Positions 1 through 9,500 of a DNA stretch of 64,000 bases are shown here, piece after piece (the first letter of the stretch is position 1; each line of letters opens with the position of its first letter). The DNA lies in contig NZ_JAAEQH010000279.1 of the NCBI RefSeq assembly GCF_024231755.1, positions 96,124 through 160,123 of the forward strand, given 5' to 3'. The position numbers and the translations under genes are program-made. This DNA is from Neptuniibacter sp. GTDB taxonomy: Bacteria; Pseudomonadota; Gammaproteobacteria; Pseudomonadales; Balneatricaceae. The notes beneath the pieces are model-generated. The model saw only the letters and a program-made list of their open reading frames with translations. It had not been told where the DNA came from and made no database searches.

Positions 1-1076
1 CTGGTTTTGAACAGGCTGCTGTAGCTGCGAATCATATTACTCAGGGTGGTAGTCAGTATCTGGGTTCACACAGTATTGCCCGTTTGAAGGTTGTTGGAGA
101 AGCGGTCTTCAGCATGGGGGATGTGCTGGATGAACAACAATACGACAAGAAAAAGTTTATTACCTACACAACAAAAGAGGGTAGCTATCGCAAACTAGCG
201 CTAAAAAATGGCCGCTTGGTTGGAGCGATGGCGATAGGTGAGTGGGATGAAATTCCACGTATCCAGGAACTGATTACGCACAAACGCCGCCTCTTTCCTT
301 GGCAATTGCTGCGCTTCCGAATGAGCGGGAATGTTTGGAGCCCTTCCTCTAATAGCCCTGAACACTGGCCTGAAACAGCCGTTATCTGTAACTGTAATAA
401 TGTTACTCGAGGTCAGCTCAGCTACGCCATTGAACATGGCTGCTGCAGTGTCGACCGTCTAGCTCAGGCAACAGGTGCTTCAACAACCTGCGGAACTTGT
501 AAGCCTCTGGTGCAGCAGATGTTGGGAAGCGAAGTTCAGCAGGAAGCTGAACCTGATAAAAACAGCTTACTTGGCACATCACTGGCTGTAGCAACAGCAT
601 TGTTGGCATTTCTATTGATCCCTGCACTGACTGTAAGCACTTCTGTGCAGGAGCCTCTGCGCTTAGATCTTTTTTGGAATGATGGATTCTATAAACAGGT
701 ATCAGGTTTCACCCTTTTGGGGTTAACCGTTATTGGTCTGTTGATGTCGCTGAAGAAGCGTAGCAAAGCACTGAAGTTTGGTTCTTACAAACTATGGCGC
801 AGTTTACACACCGTCTTAGCTGTTTTCTGTTTGTTGATCTTATTAGTTCATACCGGATTTAACAGTGGCCAGGCGCTTAACCAGTGGTTGCTGATCGACT
901 TCCTGCTTTTGGCTTTTTTAGGTGCGTTCGTAAGCGTGGCAATAGGGATGCAGCATAAATTTTCACCAAGCGTTGGGCTTCAGTTGCGCAAAATCAGCTT
1001 CTGGGGACATTTGCTCCTCAGCTGGCCTCTGCCTGCACTGCTTAGCTTCCATATTCTTAGCGTTTACTATTTCTAG
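1..1076 (+). CDS. NirB-like FAD oxidoreductase / BFD [2Fe-2S] / heme-b membrane fusion, 5' partial
   Basis: The reading frame is open from base 3 to the stop at 1074-1076, so the N-terminus lies outside the window; the TTG at 84 is internal. The visible start resembles the C-terminal part of NAD(P)H-FAD pyridine nucleotide-disulfide reductases of the NirB type. It is followed by a BFD-like [2Fe-2S] domain with Cys ligands CNC and CGTC about 32 residues apart. Five hydrophobic segments follow. Two of them hold histidine pairs about 14 residues apart (SLHTVL...LLVHTGF and FWGHLL...LLSFHIL), the spacing of bis-His heme b sites in ferric-reductase-like membrane domains. I infer that it takes electrons from cytoplasmic NAD(P)H through FAD and Fe-S to membrane hemes, and so to the periplasmic cytochromes encoded next. 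The domain reading is fairly sure; the physiological role is not. Confidence 0.75.
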   Translation, partial: GFEQAAVAANHITQGGSQYLGSHSIARLKVVGEAVFSMGDVLDEQQYDKKKFITYTTKEGSYRKLALKNGRLVGAMAIGEWDEIPRIQELITHKRRLFPWQLLRFRMSGNVWSPSSNSPEHWPETAVICNCNNVTRGQLSYAIEHGCCSVDRLAQATGASTTCGTCKPLVQQMLGSEVQQEAEPDKNSLLGTSLAVATALLAFLLIPALTVSTSVQEPLRLDLFWNDGFYKQVSGFTLLGLTVIGLLMSLKKRSKALKFGSYKLWRSLHTVLAVFCLLILLVHTGFNSGQALNQWLLIDFLLLAFLGAFVSVAIGMQHKFSPSVGLQLRKISFWGHLLLSWPLPALLSFHILSVYYF

Positions 1077-1091
1077 GCCGGAGCGATATGT

Positions 1092-2408
1092 ATGAGTCGT
1101 AAATTGTCTATCTGGTTGGTTTGGTTGTTACTGTGCTTTTCATTGGTAGCTTTCTTTGGCTATCAGATGTTTATGCAGGAACAGAAACCGGATTTCTTAA
1201 TTGGTGATGCGACACATGGCCATCATCAAATAGAACTGAGTTGTGCTACCTGTCACACAGAACCTTTCGGCGGTGAAGAGGTTATTCATGATGCTTGCCT
1301 TGGTTGTCACCAAGAAGAGTTAAAGGCTGCTCACGACTCGCATCCGATCAAGAAATTTACCGATCCTCGTAATGCTGACCGTCTGGAAAAAATCAATGCG
1401 GTCAGTTGTGTTGCCTGTCACGGCGAGCATAAGCAGGACCGGACATTTTCTATGGGTGTCACCCTGCCCGAAGACTTCTGCTACGAGTGTCATGCAGAGA
1501 TAGCAGAGGAACGTCCAAGCCATGAAGGCATGGGTTTCGATACCTGTGCTTCCGCAGGCTGCCACAACTACCACGATAACCGTGCACTTTATGAAGCCTT
1601 CCTGTTGAAGAACAGCGAGGGGCCGATGGTCAAAGCGATTGCTCAGGTTCTTGAGCGTTCAGGGACAAAAGCTATTGAGCGTAAGGCGGGCCTGAGTATT
1701 GATCAGGCAGATGCGCCAACGGCAAGCCCTGAGCATCTTAAAGAGTGGAGTTTGAGTGGCCATGCTGCAGCAGGTGTGAACTGCACCAGTTGTCATGCGC
1801 CGAATGGCCTGCCTTGGCAAGATGATCCCGGTCTGGAGGCTTGTAGTAGCTGTCACCAGAACGAAGAAAAAGGATTCCTACTGGGTAAGCACGGTATGAA
1901 ACTGGCGGAAGGGCTTGGCAAGATGTCGCCAGAGAAGGGTAGAGCTGTATTCCATGGGGATGCTGATCTCACCGGTCTGGACTGTGCTAGCTGTCACGAT
2001 GCACATAATCCTGCTCCTCAGCTTGCAGCAGTAGAAGCCTGTACCAGCTGTCATAACGATACTCACACGCAGAGCTATGCCGCATCGCCTCATGCCACGC
2101 TATGGAAGAAAGAGCAAAGCGGAGAGCTGCCTAGTGGGAGTGGTGTGAGCTGCGCGACCTGTCATATGCCACGTGAAGAACATAAAGAATTCGGTCAGGT
2201 TGAAGTGCGTGTTCAGCACAACCAAAGCATGAACTTGCGCCCGAACGAGAAGATGGTGCGTGATGTATGTATGAGTTGCCACTCTCTCTCTTTCAGTCTT
2301 GATTCACTGGCTGATCCAGAACTAATTCAGAACAACTTTAAAGGTCTTCCTGTTCAGCATATTCCATCTATTGAGATGGCGCTGAAACGGGAGGCCGAGA
2401 AAAAATAA
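1092..2408 (+). CDS. Membrane-anchored 11-heme cytochrome c
   Basis: This 438-residue protein has one N-terminal membrane segment (residues about 6-27) and then a periplasmic multiheme domain. I count ten CXXCH motifs (CATCH, CLGCH, CVACH, CYECH, CTSCH, CSSCH, CASCH, CTSCH, CATCH, CMSCH) plus one CX4CH motif, CASAGCH, after the fourth. That makes eleven potential c-type hemes. It looks like the cytochrome c3/NapC-NrfB style of electron-transfer protein, but I cannot assign a named family. The start ATG has GGAG 9 bases upstream, and the gene begins 15 bases after the fusion flavoprotein. It is probably the periplasmic electron acceptor for that protein. The terminal acceptor is unknown. Confidence 0.85.
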   Translation: MSRKLSIWLVWLLLCFSLVAFFGYQMFMQEQKPDFLIGDATHGHHQIELSCATCHTEPFGGEEVIHDACLGCHQEELKAAHDSHPIKKFTDPRNADRLEKINAVSCVACHGEHKQDRTFSMGVTLPEDFCYECHAEIAEERPSHEGMGFDTCASAGCHNYHDNRALYEAFLLKNSEGPMVKAIAQVLERSGTKAIERKAGLSIDQADAPTASPEHLKEWSLSGHAAAGVNCTSCHAPNGLPWQDDPGLEACSSCHQNEEKGFLLGKHGMKLAEGLGKMSPEKGRAVFHGDADLTGLDCASCHDAHNPAPQLAAVEACTSCHNDTHTQSYAASPHATLWKKEQSGELPSGSGVSCATCHMPREEHKEFGQVEVRVQHNQSMNLRPNEKMVRDVCMSCHSLSFSLDSLADPELIQNNFKGLPVQHIPSIEMALKREAEKK

Positions 2409-2449
2409 ACAAGATTCACTTATGAGCAATTGATGAACGGGGAATTACT

Positions 2450-3031
2450 ATGCTGAAAAAACTAACGCTGGCTGCGGCCATAGCAGCAACAACTGTAGCT
2501 ATTACAGGTTGTCAGGAAGAAGCTAAATCTGTGGGTATCGACCCAAGTAAACACACAGATGCACTGTTCGCAGTCATGAATGCAGATCGTACTAATTATA
2601 CGAAGCTGATCGTAGGCCGTTTGGGACCTAAGGGGGCTGATGCTGTTCTTCCAGTCGAACATTGGAAAGATGTTGATAATGGCGTACCTCTACCAGCTCA
2701 GATGTTCCGTGCTGGTTACGAAGCAGTTTCAGAAGTAACTGACGATTTCACTTACTCCCTTCAGTCAATCTGGCCAATCAACTCTCAAAACGCACCACGT
2801 ACTCCAATGGAGAAAGAAGGCCTGGAATACGTTGCTAAGAACCTGGGTAAAAACTTCTACGGCACTGAAACACTGGGTGGCAAAGAGTACTTCACTGCAG
2901 TTTATGCAGACGTAGCTTCCGTTAAAGCATGTGTAACTTGCCACAACGGCCATAAAGACAGCCCTAAGACTGACTTCAAAATGGGCGACGTGATGGGCGG
3001 TGTAGTGATTCGTGTTCCTCTAGGGGGCTAA
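2450..3031 (+). CDS. Tll0287-like (DUF3365) heme c lipoprotein
   Basis: The 193-residue product starts with a lipoprotein signal (lipobox ITGC, Cys about residue 21), so it is probably a membrane-tethered periplasmic protein. The rest matches the Tll0287/DUF3365 heme domain: the C-terminal signature CVTCHNGHKDSPKTDFKMGDVMGG carries one CXXCH heme site followed by the family's MGDV-type stretch. In this family the domain is usually a redox or gas sensor. Here it stands alone, without an attached output domain, inside an electron-transfer operon. The same domain recurs at 26279-29233 (kinase) and 30825-33326 (GGDEF-EAL). It could be a sensor or a simple electron carrier. Confidence 0.85.
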   Translation: MLKKLTLAAAIAATTVAITGCQEEAKSVGIDPSKHTDALFAVMNADRTNYTKLIVGRLGPKGADAVLPVEHWKDVDNGVPLPAQMFRAGYEAVSEVTDDFTYSLQSIWPINSQNAPRTPMEKEGLEYVAKNLGKNFYGTETLGGKEYFTAVYADVASVKACVTCHNGHKDSPKTDFKMGDVMGGVVIRVPLGG

Positions 3032-3037
3032 TCATTG

Positions 3038-3388
3038 ATGTTTAACGGTGCTCTGATGTCGCTGTTCACCCTGGTACTCATTTCATTTGCTGTATCAGGG
3101 TGCAATTCAGACGACACAACAACCAGTTCGCTATCTCCTGAATTGGAGAAGGGTAAACAGATTGTTGAGGGCCGATGCTTTGCGTGTCATGCGCAAAGTA
3201 TCAATGGTGCTCCAATCGTTGGTAACAAAAAGATGTGGCAGAAACGTGCGACTCAGGGCAAAGCAGTTCTAGTCGAACATGCCATTAATGGATTTGGGCT
3301 AATGCCTGCTAAAGGTGGTTTTGATGATTTATCTGATGAAGAGATCAGCTTTGCAGTAGGTTACATGCTCTCTCAAGTAGGACAGTGA
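3038..3388 (+). CDS. Class I (c5-like) cytochrome c lipoprotein
   Basis: The small protein (116 residues) has a lipoprotein signal with the lipobox VSGC, then one heme motif CFACH and a GLMPAKGG segment whose Met is the likely sixth heme ligand. This is the layout of a c5/class I monoheme cytochrome c. I take the ATG at 3038 rather than the TTG at 3035 because AGGGGG lies about 10 bases upstream. It follows the DUF3365 lipoprotein by 6 bases and probably shuttles electrons at the outer face of the inner membrane or inner face of the outer membrane. Confidence 0.8.
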   Translation: MFNGALMSLFTLVLISFAVSGCNSDDTTTSSLSPELEKGKQIVEGRCFACHAQSINGAPIVGNKKMWQKRATQGKAVLVEHAINGFGLMPAKGGFDDLSDEEISFAVGYMLSQVGQ

Positions 3389-3398
3389 GGAACAGATT

Positions 3399-4205
3399 AT
3401 GGGTTGTTTTTTTAGCAAGTTAAAAGGGCTGTTTGGTGGTAGCGGTAAGTGCAAAGCCTCTTTGTATGAGCGACTAGGCGGCGAAGCAGCAGTAGATGCT
3501 GCTGTGGATATTTTTTATCGCAAAGTTCTGGTGGATGACCGTATCAGTCATTACTTCGACGATGTGGATATGGATGGGCAAGCAGCTAAGCAGAAGGCCT
3601 TTCTGACCATGGTTTTCGGTGGACCAAACAATTACACCGGTGAAGATATGCGCGAAGGCCACAAACACCTGAAAGGCCTGAATGACACACATTTTGATGC
3701 AGTAGTAGAGAATTTAGCAGCAACACTTACGGAATTGGGTGTTGGTGATGAGGATATTGGTGAGATCGCAGGCATTGCAGAGAGCGTGCGTGATGATGTT
3801 TTAAATCGCCCTAAGGAAGGCGTGAGCGAAGTAGAAGAGGAAAAAGAGATGAGTTTGTATGAGCGTATTGGTGGTGAAGCAGCTGTAGATGCAGCAGTAG
3901 ATATTTTCTATCGCAAAGTGCTGGCAGATGATCGTATCAGCCACTACTTCGATGATGTTGATATGGATGGACAGGCAGCTAAACAGAAAGCCTTCCTGAC
4001 CATGGTTTTCGGTGGCCCACACAGCTATACCGGCATGGATATGCGTGAAGGTCATAAACACTTGAAAGGTCTGAATGACACGCACTTTGATGCTGTACTG
4101 GAAAATCTGGCAGCAACTCTGACTGAACTGGGTGTGCCTGCATCAGATATTGAAGAGATTGCGGCAATTGGTAACAGCGTACGTGACGACGTACTAAACC
4201 GATAA
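3399..4205 (+). CDS. Tandem group I truncated hemoglobin (two globin domains)
   Basis: The 268-residue protein contains two near-identical group I truncated hemoglobin domains, about residues 22-140 and 151-268, joined by an acidic linker (VSEVEEEKEM). Both read like Synechocystis GlbN: YERLGGEAAVDAAVDIFY with a B10 Tyr, then QKAFLTMVFGG, and MREGHKHL with the likely proximal His. At the E10 position, His in Synechocystis GlbN, both copies have Lys (AAKQKAF). The C-terminal His that crosslinks heme in GlbN is absent. The N-terminus MGCFFSKLKGLFG is short, basic and amphipathic and precedes the globin. Such proteins bind O2 or NO, and NO detoxification is a common role. The next gene encodes a plausible reductase partner. 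The duplication is recent, as shown by the nearly repeated DNA. Confidence 0.88.
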   Translation: MGCFFSKLKGLFGGSGKCKASLYERLGGEAAVDAAVDIFYRKVLVDDRISHYFDDVDMDGQAAKQKAFLTMVFGGPNNYTGEDMREGHKHLKGLNDTHFDAVVENLAATLTELGVGDEDIGEIAGIAESVRDDVLNRPKEGVSEVEEEKEMSLYERIGGEAAVDAAVDIFYRKVLADDRISHYFDDVDMDGQAAKQKAFLTMVFGGPHSYTGMDMREGHKHLKGLNDTHFDAVLENLAATLTELGVPASDIEEIAAIGNSVRDDVLNR

Positions 4206-4215
4206 GGGAATCACT

Positions 4216-5178
4216 ATGGTAAGCGTCAGATTTGAAGAGGTGGATGTAACGGTTAAGGAAGGGACTACCCTGTTGGAAGCCTTACTGGATGCCGGTCATG
4301 ACATTCCCAACTCATGTCGTGCCGGCGCTTGTCAGTGCTGCATGTTGCAGGCGACAGAAGGAACGCCACCTGCTGCAGCCCAAAATGGACTTAAGGAAAC
4401 GCAGAAGCAACAAGGTTACTTTCTTGCCTGTCGTTGTGAGCCTGAAACGCCGATCACTGTCCAGCGAGGTGCAGAAGCGCAAAAGGTTTCCGCGGTACTT
4501 GTTAGTAAACAGTTGCTAACCCCTAGTGTATTGCAATTAAGGCTTAATGCTGAGCTTGATTATCTCCCAGGCCAGTACGTAAACCTGATGCGACACGACG
4601 GGTTATGTCGTTCATATTCCATTGCTAGTGTCCCTGGTGTAGATGATTACGTAGAGCTCCAGTTACGCATCTTCCCGGATGGACAATTTAGCCAGTGGGC
4701 AATGAATGACTTTGTTGTAGGTGAAGCTATAGAGATGCAGGGGCCTTTTGGTGACTGCTTCTACACAGAATCAGACCTGACGCAGCCAGTACTTATGGCA
4801 GCAACAGGTACAGGCTTGGCTCCGTTATACGGTATTGTACGAGATGCTCTAAAACGCGGTCATTCGGGAGAAATTCAACTATTTGCCGGAGCAAAAAATG
4901 CCGAGGGATTATATCTGGTAGATGAGTTGAATACTTTGGCAGAGACCTATCCGAATTTAACGTATACGCCTGTTACTCTGGAAGAGGGTAGTTTGCCTGC
5001 GGGCTGTGAAGTGGGTGATCTGAATGCTGTTGTTAAAAGCAAAGTATCAGACACCAAAGGCTACAGGGCTTACTTCTGTGGTTCCGAAGAGCGAGTGAAG
5101 AAGCTACGCAAACAGACCTTCCTCGCAGGGGCTAATATGCAGGATATCTTCTGCGATCTGTTTACTCCCTCGAGTTAG
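4216..5178 (+). CDS. Ferredoxin-flavin NAD(P)H oxidoreductase
   Basis: The 320-residue protein has an N-terminal plant-type [2Fe-2S] domain with the ligand pattern SCRAGACQCC and a later Cys in FLACRCEP. A ferredoxin-NADP reductase-type module follows: FAD motif CRSYSIAS (about residue 135) and nucleotide-binding MAATGTGLAPLYGI (about residue 195). It resembles the reductase components of bacterial oxygenases and the CDP-6-deoxyglucoseen reductase group. No oxygenase gene is present nearby, and the gene directly follows the tandem globin by 10 bases. I therefore infer that it re-reduces the globin heme, a two-gene version of a flavohemoglobin. The last gene of the operon, it is followed by a terminator. 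Confidence 0.82.
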   Translation: MVSVRFEEVDVTVKEGTTLLEALLDAGHDIPNSCRAGACQCCMLQATEGTPPAAAQNGLKETQKQQGYFLACRCEPETPITVQRGAEAQKVSAVLVSKQLLTPSVLQLRLNAELDYLPGQYVNLMRHDGLCRSYSIASVPGVDDYVELQLRIFPDGQFSQWAMNDFVVGEAIEMQGPFGDCFYTESDLTQPVLMAATGTGLAPLYGIVRDALKRGHSGEIQLFAGAKNAEGLYLVDELNTLAETYPNLTYTPVTLEEGSLPAGCEVGDLNAVVKSKVSDTKGYRAYFCGSEERVKKLRKQTFLAGANMQDIFCDLFTPSS

Positions 5179-5208
5179 AAACTCCACCCTTACTCTTCTG
5201 ACTCATGC

Positions 5209-5234
5209 AAAGCCGACTTTTGTCGGCTTTTTTT
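5209..5234 (+). terminator. Rho-independent terminator of the redox operon
   Basis: A perfect 9-bp stem AAAGCCGAC / GTCGGCTTT with a TTTT loop is followed by a T run. It lies 31 bases after the reductase stop codon and ends the operon on the plus strand. A weaker possible second hairpin (AAACTGA / TCAGTTT then T run, 5252-5288) follows. Confidence 0.9.
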
Positions 5235-5405
5235 CGTCTTATTCTCGGAGCAAACTGAAAGACCGTTTGGTTTGCTGTCAGTTTTTTTAAAGAATTTATA
5301 GGCTTATTGGAATTTTGGGGCTTTAAATAGCTTTATTGCCAACCCAAAAAAATAATTACAACTACACTAAATATTCAGTGTTATGTGTTTAGGAGTCGCA
5401 TAGAG

Positions 5406-6545
5406 GTGGTATCGGTTTTTAGGGGATCATTTTTTCAACCCGCAAGCAGTGTTTTAAAACGTCTCATGCTTGTATTGATAAGTTTGTTGTTCTCCTCTTC
5501 GGTATATTCTAAGCAGGTTGTGAACGCTCTCTATATTCCTCTGGCAGATCACTATGCCGCATTAGTGGCATACGAACGTTATGGACAACAGATGAAGCAT
5601 GCGGATTTTCAAATTGAACAGATGAAAAGCTGGGATCTGTTAAGGGCTAAATTTCAGGCCGGTTTAGCAGATATGGCTTATGTAATGAGCCCACTGGCGA
5701 TGCAGATGTACATGGATCAACCCGATTTCCGATGGATCGGATTGATGCACAGGGATGGCAATGCGCTGGCGATAAACGAGTTGCTTAGGAAACGGATTAA
5801 ACTCCCCGCTGATCGTTCTGAGCGTAAACCTGATGCTTCTGTTGCAGACGCTTTGCGACAGGCTCATCAGGATACAGGCCAATCTACTGAAATCGGAATG
5901 CCTCATCTCCAGTCAACGCATACTGTAGTGCTTTATCGTTACCTTAAGGAACATGGCCTGAGTCTGGGTTTACAACCTGATAGCAGGAATGAGGTTTTGG
6001 CGATATCCGTTGCACCACCGAGATCACCTGTTTTTATTAAAGGACAAAGTAACAGGGCCCGTGCCGCAGCCTTCCAGCAGTCCCTGCCTTGGGCAGATAT
6101 AGTGGAGGCCCGTGGGTTTGGCCATGTCGCCTGGTACTCGAAGGATGTAATGCCATGGCCCAGCGGCCATGTTGAGTGTATTACGCTTGCGACTGACAAG
6201 GCGATTGCCGAGAAAGAAGCAGCTCTTCGTGAAGTAATGCACTACATCCACGAAGCAGGAGCAGACATTGAGATGGCTCGGTGGCAGGGGGGTGAAGCGA
6301 TGCAGGAAATTGTGTCGATAGTACGTAAACATATCCCCGCACATTCAAAGGCTGCCATTATTGCCAGCCTGGATCCCCGCTTAAAGGTTATTAACTATCT
6401 GAACCTGAACGTGGATAAGGCCGGTCTTAAACAGATAATGGACTACGCAGTTGAAGGAAATATCTTGAAACGAACCATTGATATAGATGAATTTGCAGAT
6501 ACTCGTTTCTCGGTTGAAATGCTGAACAGTGGACAGGTGCAGTAA
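5406..6545 (+). CDS. NrtA-like periplasmic substrate-binding protein
   Basis: The product resembles the substrate-binding proteins of nitrate/sulfonate/bicarbonate ABC transporters (NrtA/CmpA/NMT1-like), with [14 protein letters not shown] near the start and a [16 protein letters not shown] segment in the middle. I chose the GTG at 5406, which has AGGAG 10 bases upstream, over the GTG at 5385, which lacks a good ribosome site. The start gives 379 residues with an N-terminal signal peptide ending near SSSVYSK. No permease or ATPase follows. Instead the gene sits 2 bases before a giant hybrid kinase, so it more likely delivers a ligand signal to that kinase than to a transporter. The ligand is not known; an oxyanion is a guess from the family. 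Confidence 0.75.
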   Translation: MVSVFRGSFFQPASSVLKRLMLVLISLLFSSSVYSKQVVNALYIPLADHYAALVAYERYGQQMKHADFQIEQMKSWDLLRAKFQAGLADMAYVMSPLAMQMYMDQPDFRWIGLMHRDGNALAINELLRKRIKLPADRSERKPDASVADALRQAHQDTGQSTEIGMPHLQSTHTVVLYRYLKEHGLSLGLQPDSRNEVLAISVAPPRSPVFIKGQSNRARAAAFQQSLPWADIVEARGFGHVAWYSKDVMPWPSGHVECITLATDKAIAEKEAALREVMHYIHEAGADIEMARWQGGEAMQEIVSIVRKHIPAHSKAAIIASLDPRLKVINYLNLNVDKAGLKQIMDYAVEGNILKRTIDIDEFADTRFSVEMLNSGQVQ

Positions 6546-6547
6546 AT

Positions 6548-9500
6548 ATGAATAAGGATTCGACATTGACGGCAAGGGAGAAGCTATCAAGGCCCTTCAA
6601 ATTCAAGTCACTTAACCTGCAATTGTTGCTCTGGTTTCTGCTGCTTGCATTAGTACCCCTTACCCTTGTTTCATGGCTAAGTTATCAACAAGCGGAGAAA
6701 AGCCTTCTGCACGCTGCAGAAGACCGCTTGCAGCAGTCAGCGGTGATGACAGATCAGTTTATCCGCAACTGGTTCGATTACCGCTGGATGGATCTGCGTC
6801 GACAGTCCGAAGCACGTAATACCATTTTAATGCTGGAATCTCTTAATCAGGGTTTTAATGAAAGAGGGGGAGCAGTAGAAGAGTATGTGGGCAGTTTTGA
6901 TTGGGTGAATAGAACCTCTGTTTACCAGGCTGATTTCCTCACTCTTCAACGGCGCTACGATTACATTCAGGATGTGCTGTTGCTGGACATGCAGGGAAAT
7001 GTCCTCTTTAGCGTCGCTAAAGGTGAGGACCTGGGAACAAACTTGTTGGAGGGGCAACATAGAAGTAGTGAGTATGCCAATGCTGTACTTAGATCGATCC
7101 GTACCGGCGAGGAGCGTTTTTCCGGTTTTATAAAGGATAAGAGTTCAAATCTTAAATTAACGGGCTTTATGGTTGCCCCAATCATCGATTACAACGGTGA
7201 TTGGCAGGGAGTGTTTGTTTTCCAACTTAAGTTAGATCGTATTCTAGGTTTGTTGAGCACGGACAGTGAGCAGTCATTTGTTCACTACCTTATAGGTCTC
7301 GATGGAAAGCTGCGGACCCCTATTAATAATAATTGGGATGAGGTACTGGAAAAGCCGATACAAACCGAAGCTTATTTAGATTTCGTGGAAAAGCATGCTT
7401 CATATCAGGATCTAACACCCCCTGCACTGCAATATATCGGACCCTACGGTAAAGAGGTTTTGGGTGTTAACTACGTTATTCAGATCGGTAATGTGAAATG
7501 GGCGTTGGTTAGCGAACTTGACTATGATGTTGCTTTATCTGCTGCGCATTGGTTAGGAAGGATCACACTGATATTTACGTTGCTCACGGTCATGGTGGTG
7601 TTACTGCTGTCACTTTGGGTTGCAAGAAGAATAACTGATCCTATTACAGCTTTGGCTACGACAAGCCTAAAAGTAGCGGAGGGGGAAACCAGTCAGCGGG
7701 TTGATGTTAAATCTGCAGATGAAATTGGTCAGTTGGCCGAAGCGTTTAACCACATGCTGGAAAAACGTAAAGCCCACGAAATGGAACTTCAGTTTAGTAG
7801 CATCCAGGCCAATGAGGCTTTATTGGAACTGGAAGAGCAGAAGTTTGCTTTGGATCAGCACTCCATTGTGGCGATTACTGATGTCCAGGGAACGATCACT
7901 TACGCTAACGATAAGTTCTCCCAGATCAGTGGTTACTCCCGTGAAGAACTGATTGGACAGAATCACCGGTTGCTTAACTCAGGATATCACCCGCGTGAGT
8001 TCTTCATAGAGATGTACCGTAAAATTTCTGCTGGTCATGTTTGGAACGCAGAAGTTTGTAACCGTGCTAAGAATGGCAGTATTTACTGGGTTGATACCAC
8101 TGTAGTGCCTTTTACAAATAAGGAGGGCAAACCGGTCAGTTATATCGCTATCCGCAGTGATATAACGAAACGAAAGCAGATTGAATTGGAAGTTCAGGAA
8201 GCACTGAGCCTCCAAGAGTCGATACTGGAATCTACAGATAATGGCATTCTGGTAACTCGTCTGGACGGCGCGATTATTCGATATAACAAACGTTTTGCCG
8301 ACCTGTGGGGGTTCCCAGAACTCTACAATGAAAACTCCCGTGTGTTGGGGCCTATAGCCAGGCAGTTAGTGAACCCCGATGAATTTGTGCCTAGCATCAA
8401 GGCTCTTCTCAGCAGTGAAAGCAAGCGTGATTATGTAACGTTAAGTCTGAAAGACGGGCGTACCTATGAACAGGCCTCATTACCGATGTATGTGGCGGGA
8501 GAAAATGTTGGACGAGTCTGGAGCTTCCGGGATATCTCTAAACGAATTAAAGCGGAAAAAGAGATTATCCAGGCTCGTGATCTGGCAGAGGGGATGCAAG
8601 AGCAACTGGTTGATGCCAAACGTCGTACCGAGCTGGCGGTTGAGTCTTCCGGCATGGGAATATGGGAGTGGGATCTACAGACCAATCAGCTGGATTGGGA
8701 TGAGCGGATGCATGAAATCTACGAAACCCCGGCAGCAATTATCCAGCAGAATTTGAACTTTGAACACTGGCGTAACTGTGTTCATCCTGAGGATATGGCA
8801 GCGGCAGAAGCTTCTCTGCAGCGTTCGGTTGAGTTAAAAAAAGAGTGGCGTTATCAGTTCAGGCTGCTACTACCGGGTGACAAAATTAAATACGTCAAAG
8901 CCACTGCAGCAGTGTTACTTGATGAGCAGGGTAATGCTCTAAAAATGATTGGTAGTAACCAGGATATTACCGTAGAAAGAGCGATGCAGCGTCGTCTGGT
9001 CGCTCTTAAAGAGGAAGCCGAGCTGGCAAATACGGCAAAAAGTGAATTCCTAGCCAACATGAGCCATGAGATCCGAACGCCTATGAATGGTGTATTAGGT
9101 ATGTTGGGACTGCTTTTGAATACACCATTGGATGATGTGCAGCGACATCGTGCGGTTATTGCACAGAGTAGTGCCAATGCATTGCTGACCTTGATCAACG
9201 ATATTCTGGACTTCTCCAAGGTCGATGCCGGTAAGTTGGAGTTGGAGAACATCGAATTCAACCTGCGGGGGATGCTGGGCGAATTTGCTGAAGCGATGGC
9301 ACTACAAGCTCAGGATAAGGGGCTTGAGCTTATTCTGGATCTGACCGGAGTTGAGCAGTCTGAAGTTAAAGGTGATCCAGGACGTCTGCGCCAAATTTTG
9401 ACCAATTTGGTTGGGAATGCAGTTAAATTTACAGAACAGGGCGAGGTTCTGATTCGTGCGGTATTGGAGCCATCTGCCAACCATAAGCTGCAGTTTACCT

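Noticed and set aside
5252..5288. Second terminator after the redox operon
   Set aside because: AAACTGA/TCAGTTT is followed by a T run, but the loop is 19 bases and a better terminator lies just upstream.
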